Positions 41,709-50,828 of a stretch of 53,270 nt of DNA are shown here, one piece after another. Position 1 is the stretch's first letter. Every line of letters begins with the position of its first letter. A program made the position numbers and the translations under genes. Source of the DNA: Candidatus Hadersleviella danica (GTDB taxonomy: Bacteria > Chloroflexota > Anaerolineae > Promineifilales > Promineifilaceae); contig JADJSZ010000060.1 in the NCBI GenBank assembly GCA_016711405.1, forward strand, positions 1 through 53,270, written 5' to 3'. A model generated the notes under the pieces. It did no database searches and was not told the origin of the DNA. It saw only the letters and a list, made by a program, of their open reading frames with translations.

Positions 41709-43900
41709 ATGTCCCACACAAACCTGCGTCGCTGGTTCACTTTAGGTGTGCCAGTGGCTCTTTTCCTGCTCTTTTTCATGGCACTGGCCACCATGATGCA
41801 AATTACCCCCACCAGTGCCGACCCTGCCGACCCTGACCTGCCGCCCCCGTTTGTGGGTGAACCTGCCACGGCCACGGTGAAGATTGAGAATTTGCCGCGC
41901 ACCCCTTTGGCAAATCCCCAAACAACCATTTTTAACTTTGAAAGTGGCCTTCCTGCGGGCTGGGTTGTGGCCGATGTGCCCGCTTCGGGCTACCAATGGG
42001 GAACCGAGGTGTATACCAACGGGGCTGTTTATACAGGCACGGCCAGCGCATGGGCGGTGGGGGCGGGCATTAGCGGAACCCTGCTCAATCCCATCAGCGA
42101 CACCTACCCCGCTGGGGTGGATACATGGCTCATTTATGGGCCACTGGATTTGAGCGAAGTGTCGGCCGCTTCCATCAGCTTTGAGTATTTGCTGGATGTG
42201 GAAAATGGGGTCACTGACAAATTGGGCCTATTTGTCTCCACCAATGGCAGTAGCTATGCGGGTCTCGTCTCAGGGGTCAACACCGCCTCTTGGCTCCAAC
42301 AAAGTTACAGCCTGAGTGCCTATTTGGGCGATGAGAGCGTGTGGGTTGCTTTTAACTTTAATTCGGGTGGGGATGGCAACGGCCGTAAAGGGGCTTTTGT
42401 GGATAACGTCACTATCAGCATCACCCCCTACGACAAATCGTACATGCCCCTTATCCGCAAAGACCCAACTCCGACACCCACGCCCACCCCATCCCCTACC
42501 CCGTACCCAACTACCAAGACTTGTTTGCCGCCAACAACACGGGCTGGGATGTAATCCGCCGCCGCAATACGGATGACACGCCGAATAATGTCGTGCAATA
42601 CATCACCAATCAAACCCCGACCTTTCTCGAGGTAGAAGTGAAAGGCACGAACGATTACATCATCCTTTCCCCGCTGGTACGCGCCCGTGCCAATGCGCCT
42701 TACGAGCTAGAGGTGGATGCCAAATTCGACAACTTTGCCAATGGCGTAAACGATCAGAATGAATTTAGCCTCATCTTTGATGGCGATTACGACAATTCGC
42801 CGCCCAGTTGCCCCAATGGCGGCTTTAATGGCTGTTTTAGCAGTTACTATGCGTGGCAAATCCAGTGGCGCAATGGCAACCAACTCTATTACAAACTCGT
42901 CCAAGTGACGGGGCACGGGGCAGGTAACCAACCGACCGAGACCATTATTGTGGGTGATACGACCATTCCCAAATCTTTGGCTGATGGCGACCGCATTCAC
43001 CGCTATACGATTGAGGTGGTCACCAATAGCCAAATCAAGTTGTACGTCAACAACAACTTGCTCAACACGATTAACCTGCCCACCACGCTGAACAATGACC
43101 ACAACTACTTTGGGTTGGGGCTGGCCACGCAAACCTTGGGCAATGCCCGCGTGCGCTTCTATGGCATGGCGATGGGTGATGGGCTGACGACGACACCCCC
43201 AGCGGGCGGTGGTACGGGAACCAATCTGTTCAAATATGAGTTCAACAGCCAAACGGATGTGAACACATGGAAGAGCGATGCCCAAGGACACAGCCGCACC
43301 TTATTTGCCGCCACCAATAACCAGTTGGATTGGGAAGGGGGCAACAATGCGCGGGTGACAGTGGGCACGGCCGACCAATTTGTCGTCTACTCGCCGCTCC
43401 AAAAAGTCTCTAACAACGATTATTGGGTGGAGGCACGGCTGGAATTTGTGGATGAGACGGACCAAGATGCACTGGGAATTGTGTTCGCGGCCGACCGCAA
43501 CGAAGCGCAAACCTGTCCCAATGCGGCGATGCAGTTCCAAACCTGCTTCACGGGTTACTACGTCGTGCGCTTGGTCTACCTCACGGGCGACCGCATTAAC
43601 GTGCGGGTGGAGAAGGTGACCCGGCCGAGTGGCTCGGCCAACCCCACGTACACCTTGCTCGGCGAAACGACGCTGGGCAATAGTGATGGCATTAGTGCAG
43701 GGGGGATGAATACATGGAAAATCGAAGTAGACCGCACGACGGGGGCGATTCGGGTCAACGTCAACAGCCGCACCAACATCGTTTCGGTGACGGATACGAG
43801 CTATATCGCTCAGTATTACTTTGGCTTGTTGGCCAAGACGAGTTTGGGCAATCCCTCGGCCGTGGGGCGGTTTGATTACTACTATGTGTATGAGCAATAG
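41709..43900 (+). CDS. Large secreted beta-sandwich protein with duplicated domains, one frameshift
   Basis: About 730 residues after repair. Signal peptide or membrane anchor at residues about 13-35 (VALFLLFFMALATMM). Domain 1 (residues about 70-245) is a jelly-roll-like region (FNFESGLPAGWV). The motif SYMPLIRK and a PTPTPTPSPTPYP linker follow. Two further related domains come next, each starting with similar phrases (FAANNTGWDV, FAATNNQLDWEGG) and sharing YIILSPL / FVVYSPL and Y(A/V)W/VQI/RL stretches. These look like concanavalin-like sandwich domains. The frame breaks at about 42508. A ribosome site AAGGAG precedes the ATG. Cell-surface binding or adhesion is likely; no enzyme residues were seen. 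Confidence 0.8.
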
Positions 43901-43904
43901 TTGA

Positions 43905-43967
43905 AGGGGGGAGGTTACAAGTTACAAGTTACAGGTCGCTCACCACCTGTAACTTGCAACCTGTAGC
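43905..43967. repeat. Heptamer array GTTACAA facing TTGTAAC
   Basis: GTTACAAGTTACAAGTTACA (43914-43933) and CTGTAACTTGCAACCTGTAG (43947-43966) form an imperfect hairpin at the convergent end of two genes. Confidence 0.8.
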
Positions 43968-44741
43968 CTACCCAAATTTTGCGGGTCGTTTCTCCAAAAA
44001 GGCGTTGATGCCTTCGCGGTTATCGGCCGTGCCATACAGTTCGGTAAAAAGCTCCGTTTCTCGCGCATAACCTTCGCGTAGCGAATTATGGTCGGCGAAG
44101 CGGAGCAATTGTTTGAGGGCCGCCAGCGAATGACGGGGCAGGGCGCATAGCTCTTCCGCCCATGCGTGGGCGGCCGTCAACACATCTTCCCCCTCGGCCG
44201 TTAGGCGGTGCAAAAAGCCAATCTGGTGCAATTCGGCCGCGCTGAGCGAACGGCCGTTGAGCATCCAATCCAAGGCGCGGCTGAGGCCGACCAGCCGCAC
44301 CAAACGCGCCGCCCCACCCCAGCCCGTGGTTAGCCCCATACGCACTTGCACGAGGTGAAAGTTGGCGTGGGGCACGGCGAGCCGTAAATCACAGGCGGTC
44401 AGCACTTCGACCCCACCCCCGGCCGCATCGCCATTGACTGCGCCGATGACGGGGCAGGGCAATTCGGCCAGTTGGGCGAGTGCTTGCCCCATGATGCGGT
44501 TGAGCCGCTCGCCCGCTTCGCGTTCGGGGTGGGCGTGTAGTTCGCGCAAATCGCCGCCCGCCACAAAGGCGGAGCCACTGCCCGAAATGATGAGGACGCG
44601 CAGGTCGGGGTCGGAGGCGGCCGTTTGCACGGCCGCCGCAAACGCTTCTTGCGCCGCCCAATTGAGGGCATTCCGCGCTTGCGGCCGATTGACGCGCAAC
44701 GTGGCAATGCCTGCGTGGCTGGTGTAGAGGATAGGGGACAT
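43968..44741 (-). CDS. Enoyl-CoA hydratase/isomerase family protein
   Basis: Crotonase-fold enzyme of 257 residues that hydrates or isomerises unsaturated acyl-CoA. The oxyanion positions are in AFVAGGDLRELHAH and IGAVNGDAAGGGVEVLTACDL (the loop of the second Glu). GLTTGWGGAARL holds the usual second catalytic-acid region, where most hydratases have a Glu; Gly/Trp here is unusual, so the exact reaction is uncertain. Upstream in-frame codons to 44819 are repeat-encoded; I start at the ATG at 44741 (MSPILYT). Position beside unrelated genes gives no pathway hint. Confidence 0.85.
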   Translation of the reverse strand: MSPILYTSHAGIATLRVNRPQARNALNWAAQEAFAAAVQTAASDPDLRVLIISGSGSAFVAGGDLRELHAHPEREAGERLNRIMGQALAQLAELPCPVIGAVNGDAAGGGVEVLTACDLRLAVPHANFHLVQVRMGLTTGWGGAARLVRLVGLSRALDWMLNGRSLSAAELHQIGFLHRLTAEGEDVLTAAHAWAEELCALPRHSLAALKQLLRFADHNSLREGYARETELFTELYGTADNREGINAFLEKRPAKFG

Positions 44742-44759
44742 AGGAGTGTACTGCCTTGT

Positions 44760-44856
44760 GGTGGGAGGGGCGAAAAGTAAAAAGTAAAAAGTGAAAGGTA
44801 AAAGGTGATGGTAGACCAACCTCTCACTTTTTTACCTTTCACCTTTACTTGTGCTT
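44760..44856. repeat. Heptamer array AAAAGTA facing TTTTTAC
   Basis: AAAAGTAAAAAGTAAAAAGT (44774-44793) faces TTTTACCTTTCACCTTTACT (44829-44848). Confidence 0.75.
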
Positions 44857-46944
44857 TTAACGCGCAATCATAGGCAAATAGGCGCGGGGCGGCAACAGAT
44901 AGGTGAAAACCCACTGCGTGCGCGGGGCACTCAGGTTGCCCGCGTAATCACGGCCGCGTATCTCAAACTGGTAGCGGTGGCCCGGCTGGCTCTCGTAGAG
45001 GGCGTGGGTCGCGGCCGTATTCGTCAGCCACGGGGTCAGCGGGCCATCATCCACCCCCACAAACACACTGTAATCCTGCATCCCACTGCCGCCGTGGTCA
45101 TCCCCCTGCCAATAGAGCGCAATTTGCGTGTAGTCTGGCTTGTTGGCCACCGCCCAACTCGTCACCGTGGGGGGTGTCGTGTCTATCGTGGCTGGCCCCT
45201 GCTCCACCAAAATGCGGGGCGAGCCGCCAATCATGTACAGGGTGGGGTCCCAAAAGGCGTTTTGGTTGGTGGCGGCCGGCAACTGCACCTGATAAAAGCC
45301 GTTGTTGGGCAAGATGGTTTGCGAGGTGCCATCGGGGTAAATGAGGGTGGCGTTGGCCGCTTGGGCGGCGATGACGGCCGTTTGCGCCTCCCCAAACCGC
45401 GCCCACATGGCGATAAAGCGCTGGCCTGTGCTGGGCTTGTAGAGGGCGATAATCTCCTGTGGCCCATTGTTCGGTTCGCTCCCGCCGGGGCGGGTGCGCC
45501 ACAACGGCTCCACCCCTTGCAGATGGGTGGTCAGCAAGTGGAAGGCGTTGAAATTTGGCCGTGGGCTGGCGGGGGTGGGGTGCTGGCTAAAGCAAATCGC
45601 ATCGGTGGGATTGGTGAACAGGCCATTGGCATCGCCCGCGCACGGCTTGGTGGGGTCGGTGATGAGACGGCCGTTGGCATCGCACAACTCGCCATTGTGC
45701 GGCGGAAAATCGGTGAAGGCGGGCTGGTTGCCACAGCCATCGTACAACTGGAAGTGGAAAATGGCATCTGCCCCCGCAAACAGGGCGAAGAAGGCGTTTT
45801 GCACCACAAAATCCGCCTGTTCGGTGGTTGTGGCGCGGAGGCCGCTCTTGGGGTCCCAAACAGGGCCGGGGTAATCATCCCAAGCGGGCACGCCGCTCTC
45901 GTTCAGCCAGACGGGTTTGCTCAGGCCGTGGTTGGCTTGGTCGCGCCCCGCTTTCCAAACGTGGAACCACGACATCCACGGCTGGGAATAGTTGTGGGTG
46001 GCGAAAATATCGTGGTAAAAGGCGTGGAAGGGGGCTTGCGGGTCGCTGGCAAAGACATTCAGGACTTTGCCGTAAAATTCGGGGTCGCCATTGTTGGCCA
46101 AACCGCCGAAGAGGATTTGGGCTTGGGGGTCGGCCGTTTTGGCCGCCAAATAGCCCACTTTGAGCAAGCGGGCGTAATCTTCCAAACTGCTATCCCAAAA
46201 CAGCGTAAAATCGGGTTCGTTCCACATCTCCCAATGGGTGATGCCCCAATCGGCGGGCCAGCTTTGGGCTTGGGCGAGGGTTCCGCTGGGCTTATACCGT
46301 TGCACAATGGTGAAGACGAACTGTGCCCACGGGTTGTTGGGGTTGATTTGCTTGCCTACGCCGGGGGTGTCGGTGCCATCGCTGAAGATGGGGTTGTATA
46401 GCCCCTCGGGTGTGGCCGCCCGCACAGCATCCAGCCCGCGTGTGCCCACGGCCGGGGGGGGGCAACCAGCGGGGCAATCGGCCAGCGCGGTGAGATTGGT
46501 GGTGTAGAAGGGGGGCGTGCCCAGCAGGATGGCATTCGTGCGCCAGCCGTTGGCTTGGTCGGCCGTTACCACCGCATCGTGCTGGCTCCAATCGTATTGG
46601 CCGGGATTGGTCTCGATTCTGCTCCAGTAGAGCGGCCAGCGGTTCCAGCCCGCCCCAGTGGATGCGCCGTGGCTAAATTGTTGGCTGTCAGCGGGGTGGT
46701 CTACCGAGTTGATGAAGTTGACCCCGTAGCTGATTTGGCTGGCGTTGGAGCTGTGGGGCACAGCCGTGGATTGGGCAGGTTCGGCCACGCGCCATGTGAG
46801 CAGGAGCAAGGCGGCCAACAAAAAGACCAACCACAGGCGCAGAGGGTGCAAACTGGTGCGGGGGGCGGGGATATACGGCCGAATCAGCCCCCACCGCTGA
46901 GCCGAATTGGGTCGAAAAGGTTGCTTGTGCGTGTTCATCACCAT
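44857..46944 (-). CDS. Secreted or membrane-anchored glycoside hydrolase, clan GH-A
   Basis: A 695-residue extracellular enzyme. A hydrophobic segment at residues about 30-50 (RLWLVFLLAALLLLTW) exports it. The barrel begins with YGVNFINSVDHPADS and WNRWPLYWSRIETNPGQYDW. The acid/base Glu is in HWEMWNEPDFTLFW and the nucleophile Glu is in KPVWLNESGVPAW, the two-Glu pattern of (beta/alpha)8 clan GH-A enzymes (closest in pattern to GH39 and GH5). The C-terminal beta domain (about 600-685, SWAVANKPDYTQIALYWQGDD) is followed by the motif YLPMIAR at the very end, related to SYMPLIRK in the protein at 41709. Sugar substrate unknown. Confidence 0.85.
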   Translation of the reverse strand: MVMNTHKQPFRPNSAQRWGLIRPYIPAPRTSLHPLRLWLVFLLAALLLLTWRVAEPAQSTAVPHSSNASQISYGVNFINSVDHPADSQQFSHGASTGAGWNRWPLYWSRIETNPGQYDWSQHDAVVTADQANGWRTNAILLGTPPFYTTNLTALADCPAGCPPPAVGTRGLDAVRAATPEGLYNPIFSDGTDTPGVGKQINPNNPWAQFVFTIVQRYKPSGTLAQAQSWPADWGITHWEMWNEPDFTLFWDSSLEDYARLLKVGYLAAKTADPQAQILFGGLANNGDPEFYGKVLNVFASDPQAPFHAFYHDIFATHNYSQPWMSWFHVWKAGRDQANHGLSKPVWLNESGVPAWDDYPGPVWDPKSGLRATTTEQADFVVQNAFFALFAGADAIFHFQLYDGCGNQPAFTDFPPHNGELCDANGRLITDPTKPCAGDANGLFTNPTDAICFSQHPTPASPRPNFNAFHLLTTHLQGVEPLWRTRPGGSEPNNGPQEIIALYKPSTGQRFIAMWARFGEAQTAVIAAQAANATLIYPDGTSQTILPNNGFYQVQLPAATNQNAFWDPTLYMIGGSPRILVEQGPATIDTTPPTVTSWAVANKPDYTQIALYWQGDDHGGSGMQDYSVFVGVDDGPLTPWLTNTAATHALYESQPGHRYQFEIRGRDYAGNLSAPRTQWVFTYLLPPRAYLPMIAR

Positions 46945-46974
46945 ATAGTACGGAATTGGCAGACAAACGGCCGT

Positions 46975-47064
46975 AAAGGTTGGGAAAATTTGTCATTTGT
47001 CATTGGTCATTGGTCATTCCGCATTCCCCATTCCGCATTCCCCATTCACAATTCACAATTCCCC
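46975..47064. repeat. Heptamer arrays ahead of the ABC-2 permease
   Basis: CATTTGTCATTGGTCATTGG (46993-47012) and CCGCATTCCCCATTCCGCAT (47018-47037) units reach the start codon with no visible ribosome site. Confidence 0.8.
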
Positions 47065-48312
47065 ATGCGTCGTATCGGCATTATTTTCTGGCAAACTTAC
47101 TGGGGCACGATTACCCAGCGCACCTTTTTAATTTTCGTCTTAGGGTTGCCGCTCTTAGGGGTGTTTTGTGCGCTGGCCATTGGCGCGGCCGGGGCGTTGT
47201 TCATCACCCTGAGCTTGCCACCGACGAACGAACGGCCGATTGGGGTGGTGGACGAGACCGCCTCGCCGCTATTTGCCGAGGCGGCCGAATACCCCGACAC
47301 GCCCGTGCCCTTTATGCGCTATGAGGAGCTGACCACGGCCGAAGCCGCCCTCGCCGAGGGGGAGATCCAAGCCTATTTTGTGCTGACGGCCGATTTTTGG
47401 GAGACGGGGCTTGTCCCGGCCGCCTATGACCCTGCCACTCCGCCCAGCCCCACCATTTTGAATCGGGTGGAAGGGTGGTTGCGGGGGCAGGTGCGGGCGG
47501 GCATAGACCCCGACATTTTGCGGCGGCTGGCGCGGGAGCCTGTGTTTGTGCCCTATGGCGGCCCCACGGCCGAGGGGGAAACGGAGGAACCCGCCACTCG
47601 GCCGCCGCGCACCCCTGATGAAGAGATGGATGCGTGGATTGTCTTCTTTGCCATCATCTATTTGGGGCGCATGGCCAGCATGTTGACCAGCGGCTACATG
47701 TACGACATCATCGCCAGCGAATCGCGCAACCGCACGATTGAAATTTTGCTGACCAGCACCAACACCTATGAATTTATCATCGGCCGTGTGGCGGGCTTGT
47801 TGTTGGTGGGTTTTACCCATTTGCTGGTGTGGGGGGGCGCACCGCTCCTGCTGTTGGCCACAGGCCCCTTTGCCGATTTGGGGGATTGGGAACACATCCG
47901 CCTGATGGTCAGTTTGTTGTTGGGCGGCTATTTGCTCGACCAAATGCTGGGGGCGACAGGGGGCATTTTGCGAGTGACGGGTGGGGCGGGGCCGCAACTC
48001 TTTAATCTGTTGGGCTGGTTCTCGATTCTGACGCTCGTCTATGCGGGTTATTTTGTCGGCCGTGCGCCCGATAGCACGCTGGCCGTTGTGGCCAGCCTCG
48101 TGCCCTTCTCCAGCCCCATCGTTCTGCTCACCCGCCTGCTTTATGGCCCTGTGCCGCTGTGGCAAATCGTCGCCGCCCAACTCAGCTTGTGGCTGACGTT
48201 GGCGGGGTTTGTGCTTGTCCTCGGCCGTCTTCTGCGCCGCAACCTCGTCGCCTACCCCAGCCGGTTTAATTTGTGGCAGTGGGCAAAGAAATTAGTAATG
48301 AGTAATGAGTAA
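47065..48312 (+). CDS. ABC-2-type transporter permease (NatB-like)
   Basis: Membrane permease of about 415 residues. Helix 1 is at the N-terminus (TFLIFVLGLPLLGVFCALAIG), then a large outside domain (residues about 45-185), then five helices (IVFFAIIYLGRMASML, VAGLLLVGFTHLLVWGG, IRLMVSLLLGGYLL, LLGWFSILTLVYAGYF, LSLWLTLAGFVLVLG). ESRNRTIEILLTSTNT is the conserved cytoplasmic motif of NatB-like exporters. The start is the ATG at 47065 and the last codons (KKLVMSNE, stop) are repeat-encoded. The partner ATPase is missing from the window. It pairs with the next gene. Confidence 0.85.
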   Translation: MRRIGIIFWQTYWGTITQRTFLIFVLGLPLLGVFCALAIGAAGALFITLSLPPTNERPIGVVDETASPLFAEAAEYPDTPVPFMRYEELTTAEAALAEGEIQAYFVLTADFWETGLVPAAYDPATPPSPTILNRVEGWLRGQVRAGIDPDILRRLAREPVFVPYGGPTAEGETEEPATRPPRTPDEEMDAWIVFFAIIYLGRMASMLTSGYMYDIIASESRNRTIEILLTSTNTYEFIIGRVAGLLLVGFTHLLVWGGAPLLLLATGPFADLGDWEHIRLMVSLLLGGYLLDQMLGATGGILRVTGGAGPQLFNLLGWFSILTLVYAGYFVGRAPDSTLAVVASLVPFSSPIVLLTRLLYGPVPLWQIVAAQLSLWLTLAGFVLVLGRLLRRNLVAYPSRFNLWQWAKKLVMSNE

Positions 48313-48431
48313 TGAGTAAAGGTAGTTGGTCAAAGAGAAGTAATCGCCAATGACAAATGACAAATGACCAGTGACAAATGACCATTCACAATTCACAATT
48401 CCCAATTCACAATTCACAATTCCTCTCCCGC
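48296..48431. repeat. Heptamer arrays between the two permeases
   Basis: AGTAATGAGTAATGAGTAAT (48294-48313), AATGACAAATGACAAATGAC (48350-48369) and CACAATTCACAATTCCCAAT (48387-48406). They span the 3' end of one permease and the 5' end of the next. Confidence 0.85.
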
Positions 48432-49593
48432 ATGGGCGTGGTGGCGGTTACGGAGGTGCGGCATACGTTGCGCCAAGGGTCGTATTATGCGGCGACGGTG
48501 ATTACGGTGTTGCTGTTTGTGGCGGCTGGGGTTTTGCCGCGCTTGCGGGCGGCGGCGGCCGATAGCCCGTTGGCCAGTGTGGAGGGGATGCTCAGCAGTG
48601 AACAGCCGCCCATCACCCAACCCACGGCCGTGGTGGATGACGCGCAGGTGTTGGTCAACATTCCGCCCGAACACACGGGGCTGGTGGTGGTGGATAAGGC
48701 TACGGCCGAGGCGGGAATGCGCGAGGGGGTTTTCGGCCGTTATTACCACATCCCCGCCGATTTTTTGGCCAGTGGGGAGATAGCGGTCTACAGCGACTAC
48801 AACCAACTGCTCTCCACCACCAATGCCACCCCTTGCCCAAATGGTGCAAAGCAACGTGCGCCAGCAAATTGAGCCGACTTATTTGGCCGAGCGGTTGAGC
48901 AACCCAGCCGAATTTGCGTGGGGTGACCAGCCCGAGCCGCCCACGTTGCGTTTTGTGCCCACCGAAATTCCCGAGGCGCAACTCAATATCGCCCTGTTGG
49001 TGGTGGGTTTGTTCACTTTTATGCTCAACAACAGCGGCTTTTTGCTGTTGCAAGCGTTTGAGCGGGAGCGGGAGGCGCGGACGATGGAGGTGATGCTGAC
49101 CAGCACCACACAAGGGCAACTGCTGGCGGGCAAACTGGTCGCCCTGAGCTTTTGTCGTTGGCGCAGGTGGGGTTGGCTTTGGGGGTGGGCGCGGCCGTAT
49201 ATGGCCAGCCTGATGGGGTGGCGGCATTTCCCACTGGCCGCGATTCTGACCAGCTTGCCCTTTTTGGTGCTGGGCTATCTGCTCTACAGCGGTTTTATTT
49301 TGGGGGTGGGCTTGCTCCTGCCCAGCACGACCTCGAGTGCCCAAGCGCAGTTGGTCTTGCGCGTCCTTGTCCTTTCGCCCTTGGCGGGGGCATACCTGAT
49401 GCTTCTCGATGTGGATGGGACAGCGGCCGTGGCCTTCAGCCTCTTCCCACTCACCGCCCATGTGCTCATGCCGTTGCGGCTGTTGCTGACGGCCGTGCCG
49501 TGGTGGGAGATGGCGCTTAGCTTCTTGTTGCTCCTCGGCTTTACAGGCTGGTTGCTCGGCCGTGTGGCGCGGCTGAAGATGCTGACTTATTGA
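48432..49593 (+). CDS. ABC-2-type transporter permease, second copy, about three frameshifts
   Basis: About 385 residues after repair, with the same layout as the preceding permease: helix 1 (AATVITVLLFVAAGVLP), outside domain, then helices. EREREARTMEVMLTSTTQGQL is the family motif (compare ESRNRTIEILLTSTNT). The frame breaks near 48825-48845, near 49150 (real sequence LAQVGLALGVGAAVYGQ in another frame), and returns near 49200-49225. I start at ATG 48432 because the earlier residues (HNSQFPIHNSQF) are encoded by ATTCACA heptamers. It likely forms a heterodimer with the previous permease; the ATPase may lie elsewhere. Confidence 0.8.
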
Positions 49594-50113
49594 GGAGTGT
49601 GGGGAGCAGAGGGGGCTGAGAGACTGGACTGAGAGACTGAAAGACTGAAAGACGACCAATGACCCATGACCCATGACCCATGACCACTGACAAATCCGCC
49701 AAATGTTCCTCATCATGGTCGTGGGCAATCCGCAACACATCGGCCACGGTAATTGTGCCAAACAGTTCGTGGGTGGCGGTGAGGGTAAGCTGGTGTGGGG
49801 TGAGGGTAGGCACAAATTGGAGCAGTTCCTGCCGACGGCCGTGCCACAAATAGAGCCACTCCTCGAGTGTGTAATGGCTAAAATCCCAACCCGTGTTGGT
49901 GTAATAAGGAAAGTGGGGCTGTTCCCCAGCCGCAATGCGCCACACCCGGTTTAGGTGGCAATCCAGCTCCACTTGGGCCATGTGCCCTGCCACAAAGCGG
50001 AACGACCACGCCTCGGGGCTGGGGCGACGGTCTTGCACGGCCGACAACCCCGCCAGCATCTCGCTCAACGCCCTATGTGATTCGGCTAATTGGGTGAGTA
50101 ATGTGTCGTGCAT
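49541..50113 (-). CDS. DinB-family metal-binding protein
   Basis: A 190-residue protein of the DinB/YfiT fold, a four-helix bundle with three metal-binding His. The first is in FVAGHMAQVELDCH and the last two in LRIAHDHDEEHLADL (H-x3-H form). The last 45 residues are out of family: SVVMGHGSWVIGRLS is read from ATGGGTC heptamers, and the end overlaps the 3' end of the convergent permease. The natural stop was probably lost to repeat growth or an indel. Some DinB members are thiol transferases; the activity here is unknown. Confidence 0.8.
   Translation of the reverse strand: MHDTLLTQLAESHRALSEMLAGLSAVQDRRPSPEAWSFRFVAGHMAQVELDCHLNRVWRIAAGEQPHFPYYTNTGWDFSHYTLEEWLYLWHGRRQELLQFVPTLTPHQLTLTATHELFGTITVADVLRIAHDHDEEHLADLSVVMGHGSWVIGRLSVFQSLSPVSQPPLLPTLLNKSASSAAPHGRATSL
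49605..49700. repeat. Heptamer arrays GACTGAG, ATGACCC in the convergent overlap
   Basis: GACTGAGAGACTGAAAGACT (49628-49647) and TGACCCATGACCCATGACCC (49661-49680). The second array lies inside the DinB frame. Confidence 0.8.
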
Positions 50114-50114
50114 A

Positions 50115-50185
50115 GTGATTTTTGGCCGTAAGCCGTAAGCTGTAAGCCATAAGCCCCGAGCTTACGGCTTATGGCTTACGGCCTC
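50115..50185. repeat. Heptamer array GTAAGCC in the DUF1638 3' end
   Basis: CCGTAAGCCGTAAGCTGTAAG (50130-50150) faces GCTTACGGCTTATGGCTTAC (50160-50179). The second half encodes AVSHKP and the stop of the DUF1638 gene. Confidence 0.85.
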
Positions 50186-50749
50186 TAAAAGCCGCTTTTC
50201 CAACAAGTTATACCCCGTGGCGCGGATTTCGAGGGGGAGGCGGAGGTAGTGCGCGGCCGCTTTGGCCTGCTCCAACAAAGCGGGGTCGGGCTTTTGCACC
50301 AAATACACCACCCGCTTGTAGTTTTGGAAATACATCTCGCGCAACTCAGGGTATTTGTCCAAGCCCATCCCTTTTAAGATGGTTCCCCGAAAGCCGCGCA
50401 CCATGAAATCGGTCAGAAAATAAGTGCCCGGCTCCTCATCCAATAATTCTTGGAACAAATCGCCCCCATACCACTCGTAGCAGTGCAAGCCTGCGATGCG
50501 CTCAATGTCGGGGTATTTAGCCAGCACCACATCCAGCGCCCCGCCCGAGCCGCAATCCCCAAAAACGACAATTAGCCGCTCATATTTTTGGCGCAATTCG
50601 AGGATGCGTTGCTCCACTTTGGGGGCAATTTGCTCGGGGAAGAGGTGGACATGGGCGGGCACGGCCGCTATTTCCGCGTCCCACCCGTGGCGGCCGATTA
50701 AATCCACCACCTCATGCCCCAGTGCGCCACAAATAATCAAGCCAATCAT
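50162..50749 (-). CDS. DUF1638 family protein
   Basis: A 195-residue cytoplasmic protein. LIICGALGHEVVDLI opens it; IVVFGDCGSGGALDVVLAKYPDI, ERIAGLHCYEWYGGDLFQELLDEEPGTYFLTDF and KRVVYLVQKPD are conserved DUF1638 features. Cys and His in these stretches could bind metal, although no ligand has been shown. Members often occur next to methylamine or methyl-corrinoid genes, and here the gene precedes a methyl-folate methyltransferase. Two heptamers at the end (compare GntR at 22756, AVSLKP) provide the last codons, AVSHKP. Function unknown. Confidence 0.8.
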   Translation of the reverse strand: MIGLIICGALGHEVVDLIGRHGWDAEIAAVPAHVHLFPEQIAPKVEQRILELRQKYERLIVVFGDCGSGGALDVVLAKYPDIERIAGLHCYEWYGGDLFQELLDEEPGTYFLTDFMVRGFRGTILKGMGLDKYPELREMYFQNYKRVVYLVQKPDPALLEQAKAAAHYLRLPLEIRATGYNLLEKRLLEAVSHKP

Positions 50750-50825
50750 GGGAATGGGGAATGCGGATTGCGGAATGCGGATTGGCGTTTTTCATTCCGC
50801 AATCCGCGTTCCCCATTCCGCAATT
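50750..50825. repeat. Heptamer array GGATTGC facing GCAATCC
   Basis: AATGCGGATTGCGGAATGCG (50760-50779) faces CATTCCGCAATCCGCGTTCC (50793-50812). The two halves make a near-perfect hairpin. Confidence 0.85.
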
Positions 50826-50828
50826 AGT

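Noticed and set aside
44851..46401. Long plus-strand open frame of 516 codons opposite the glycoside hydrolase
   Set aside because: The minus strand has the catalytic Glu motifs, export signal and C-terminal motif; the plus frame has no recognisable features.
46555..47064. N-terminal extension of the first ABC-2 permease to 46555
   Set aside because: The extension is antisense to the glycoside hydrolase and heptamer repeats; the permease proper starts at 47065.
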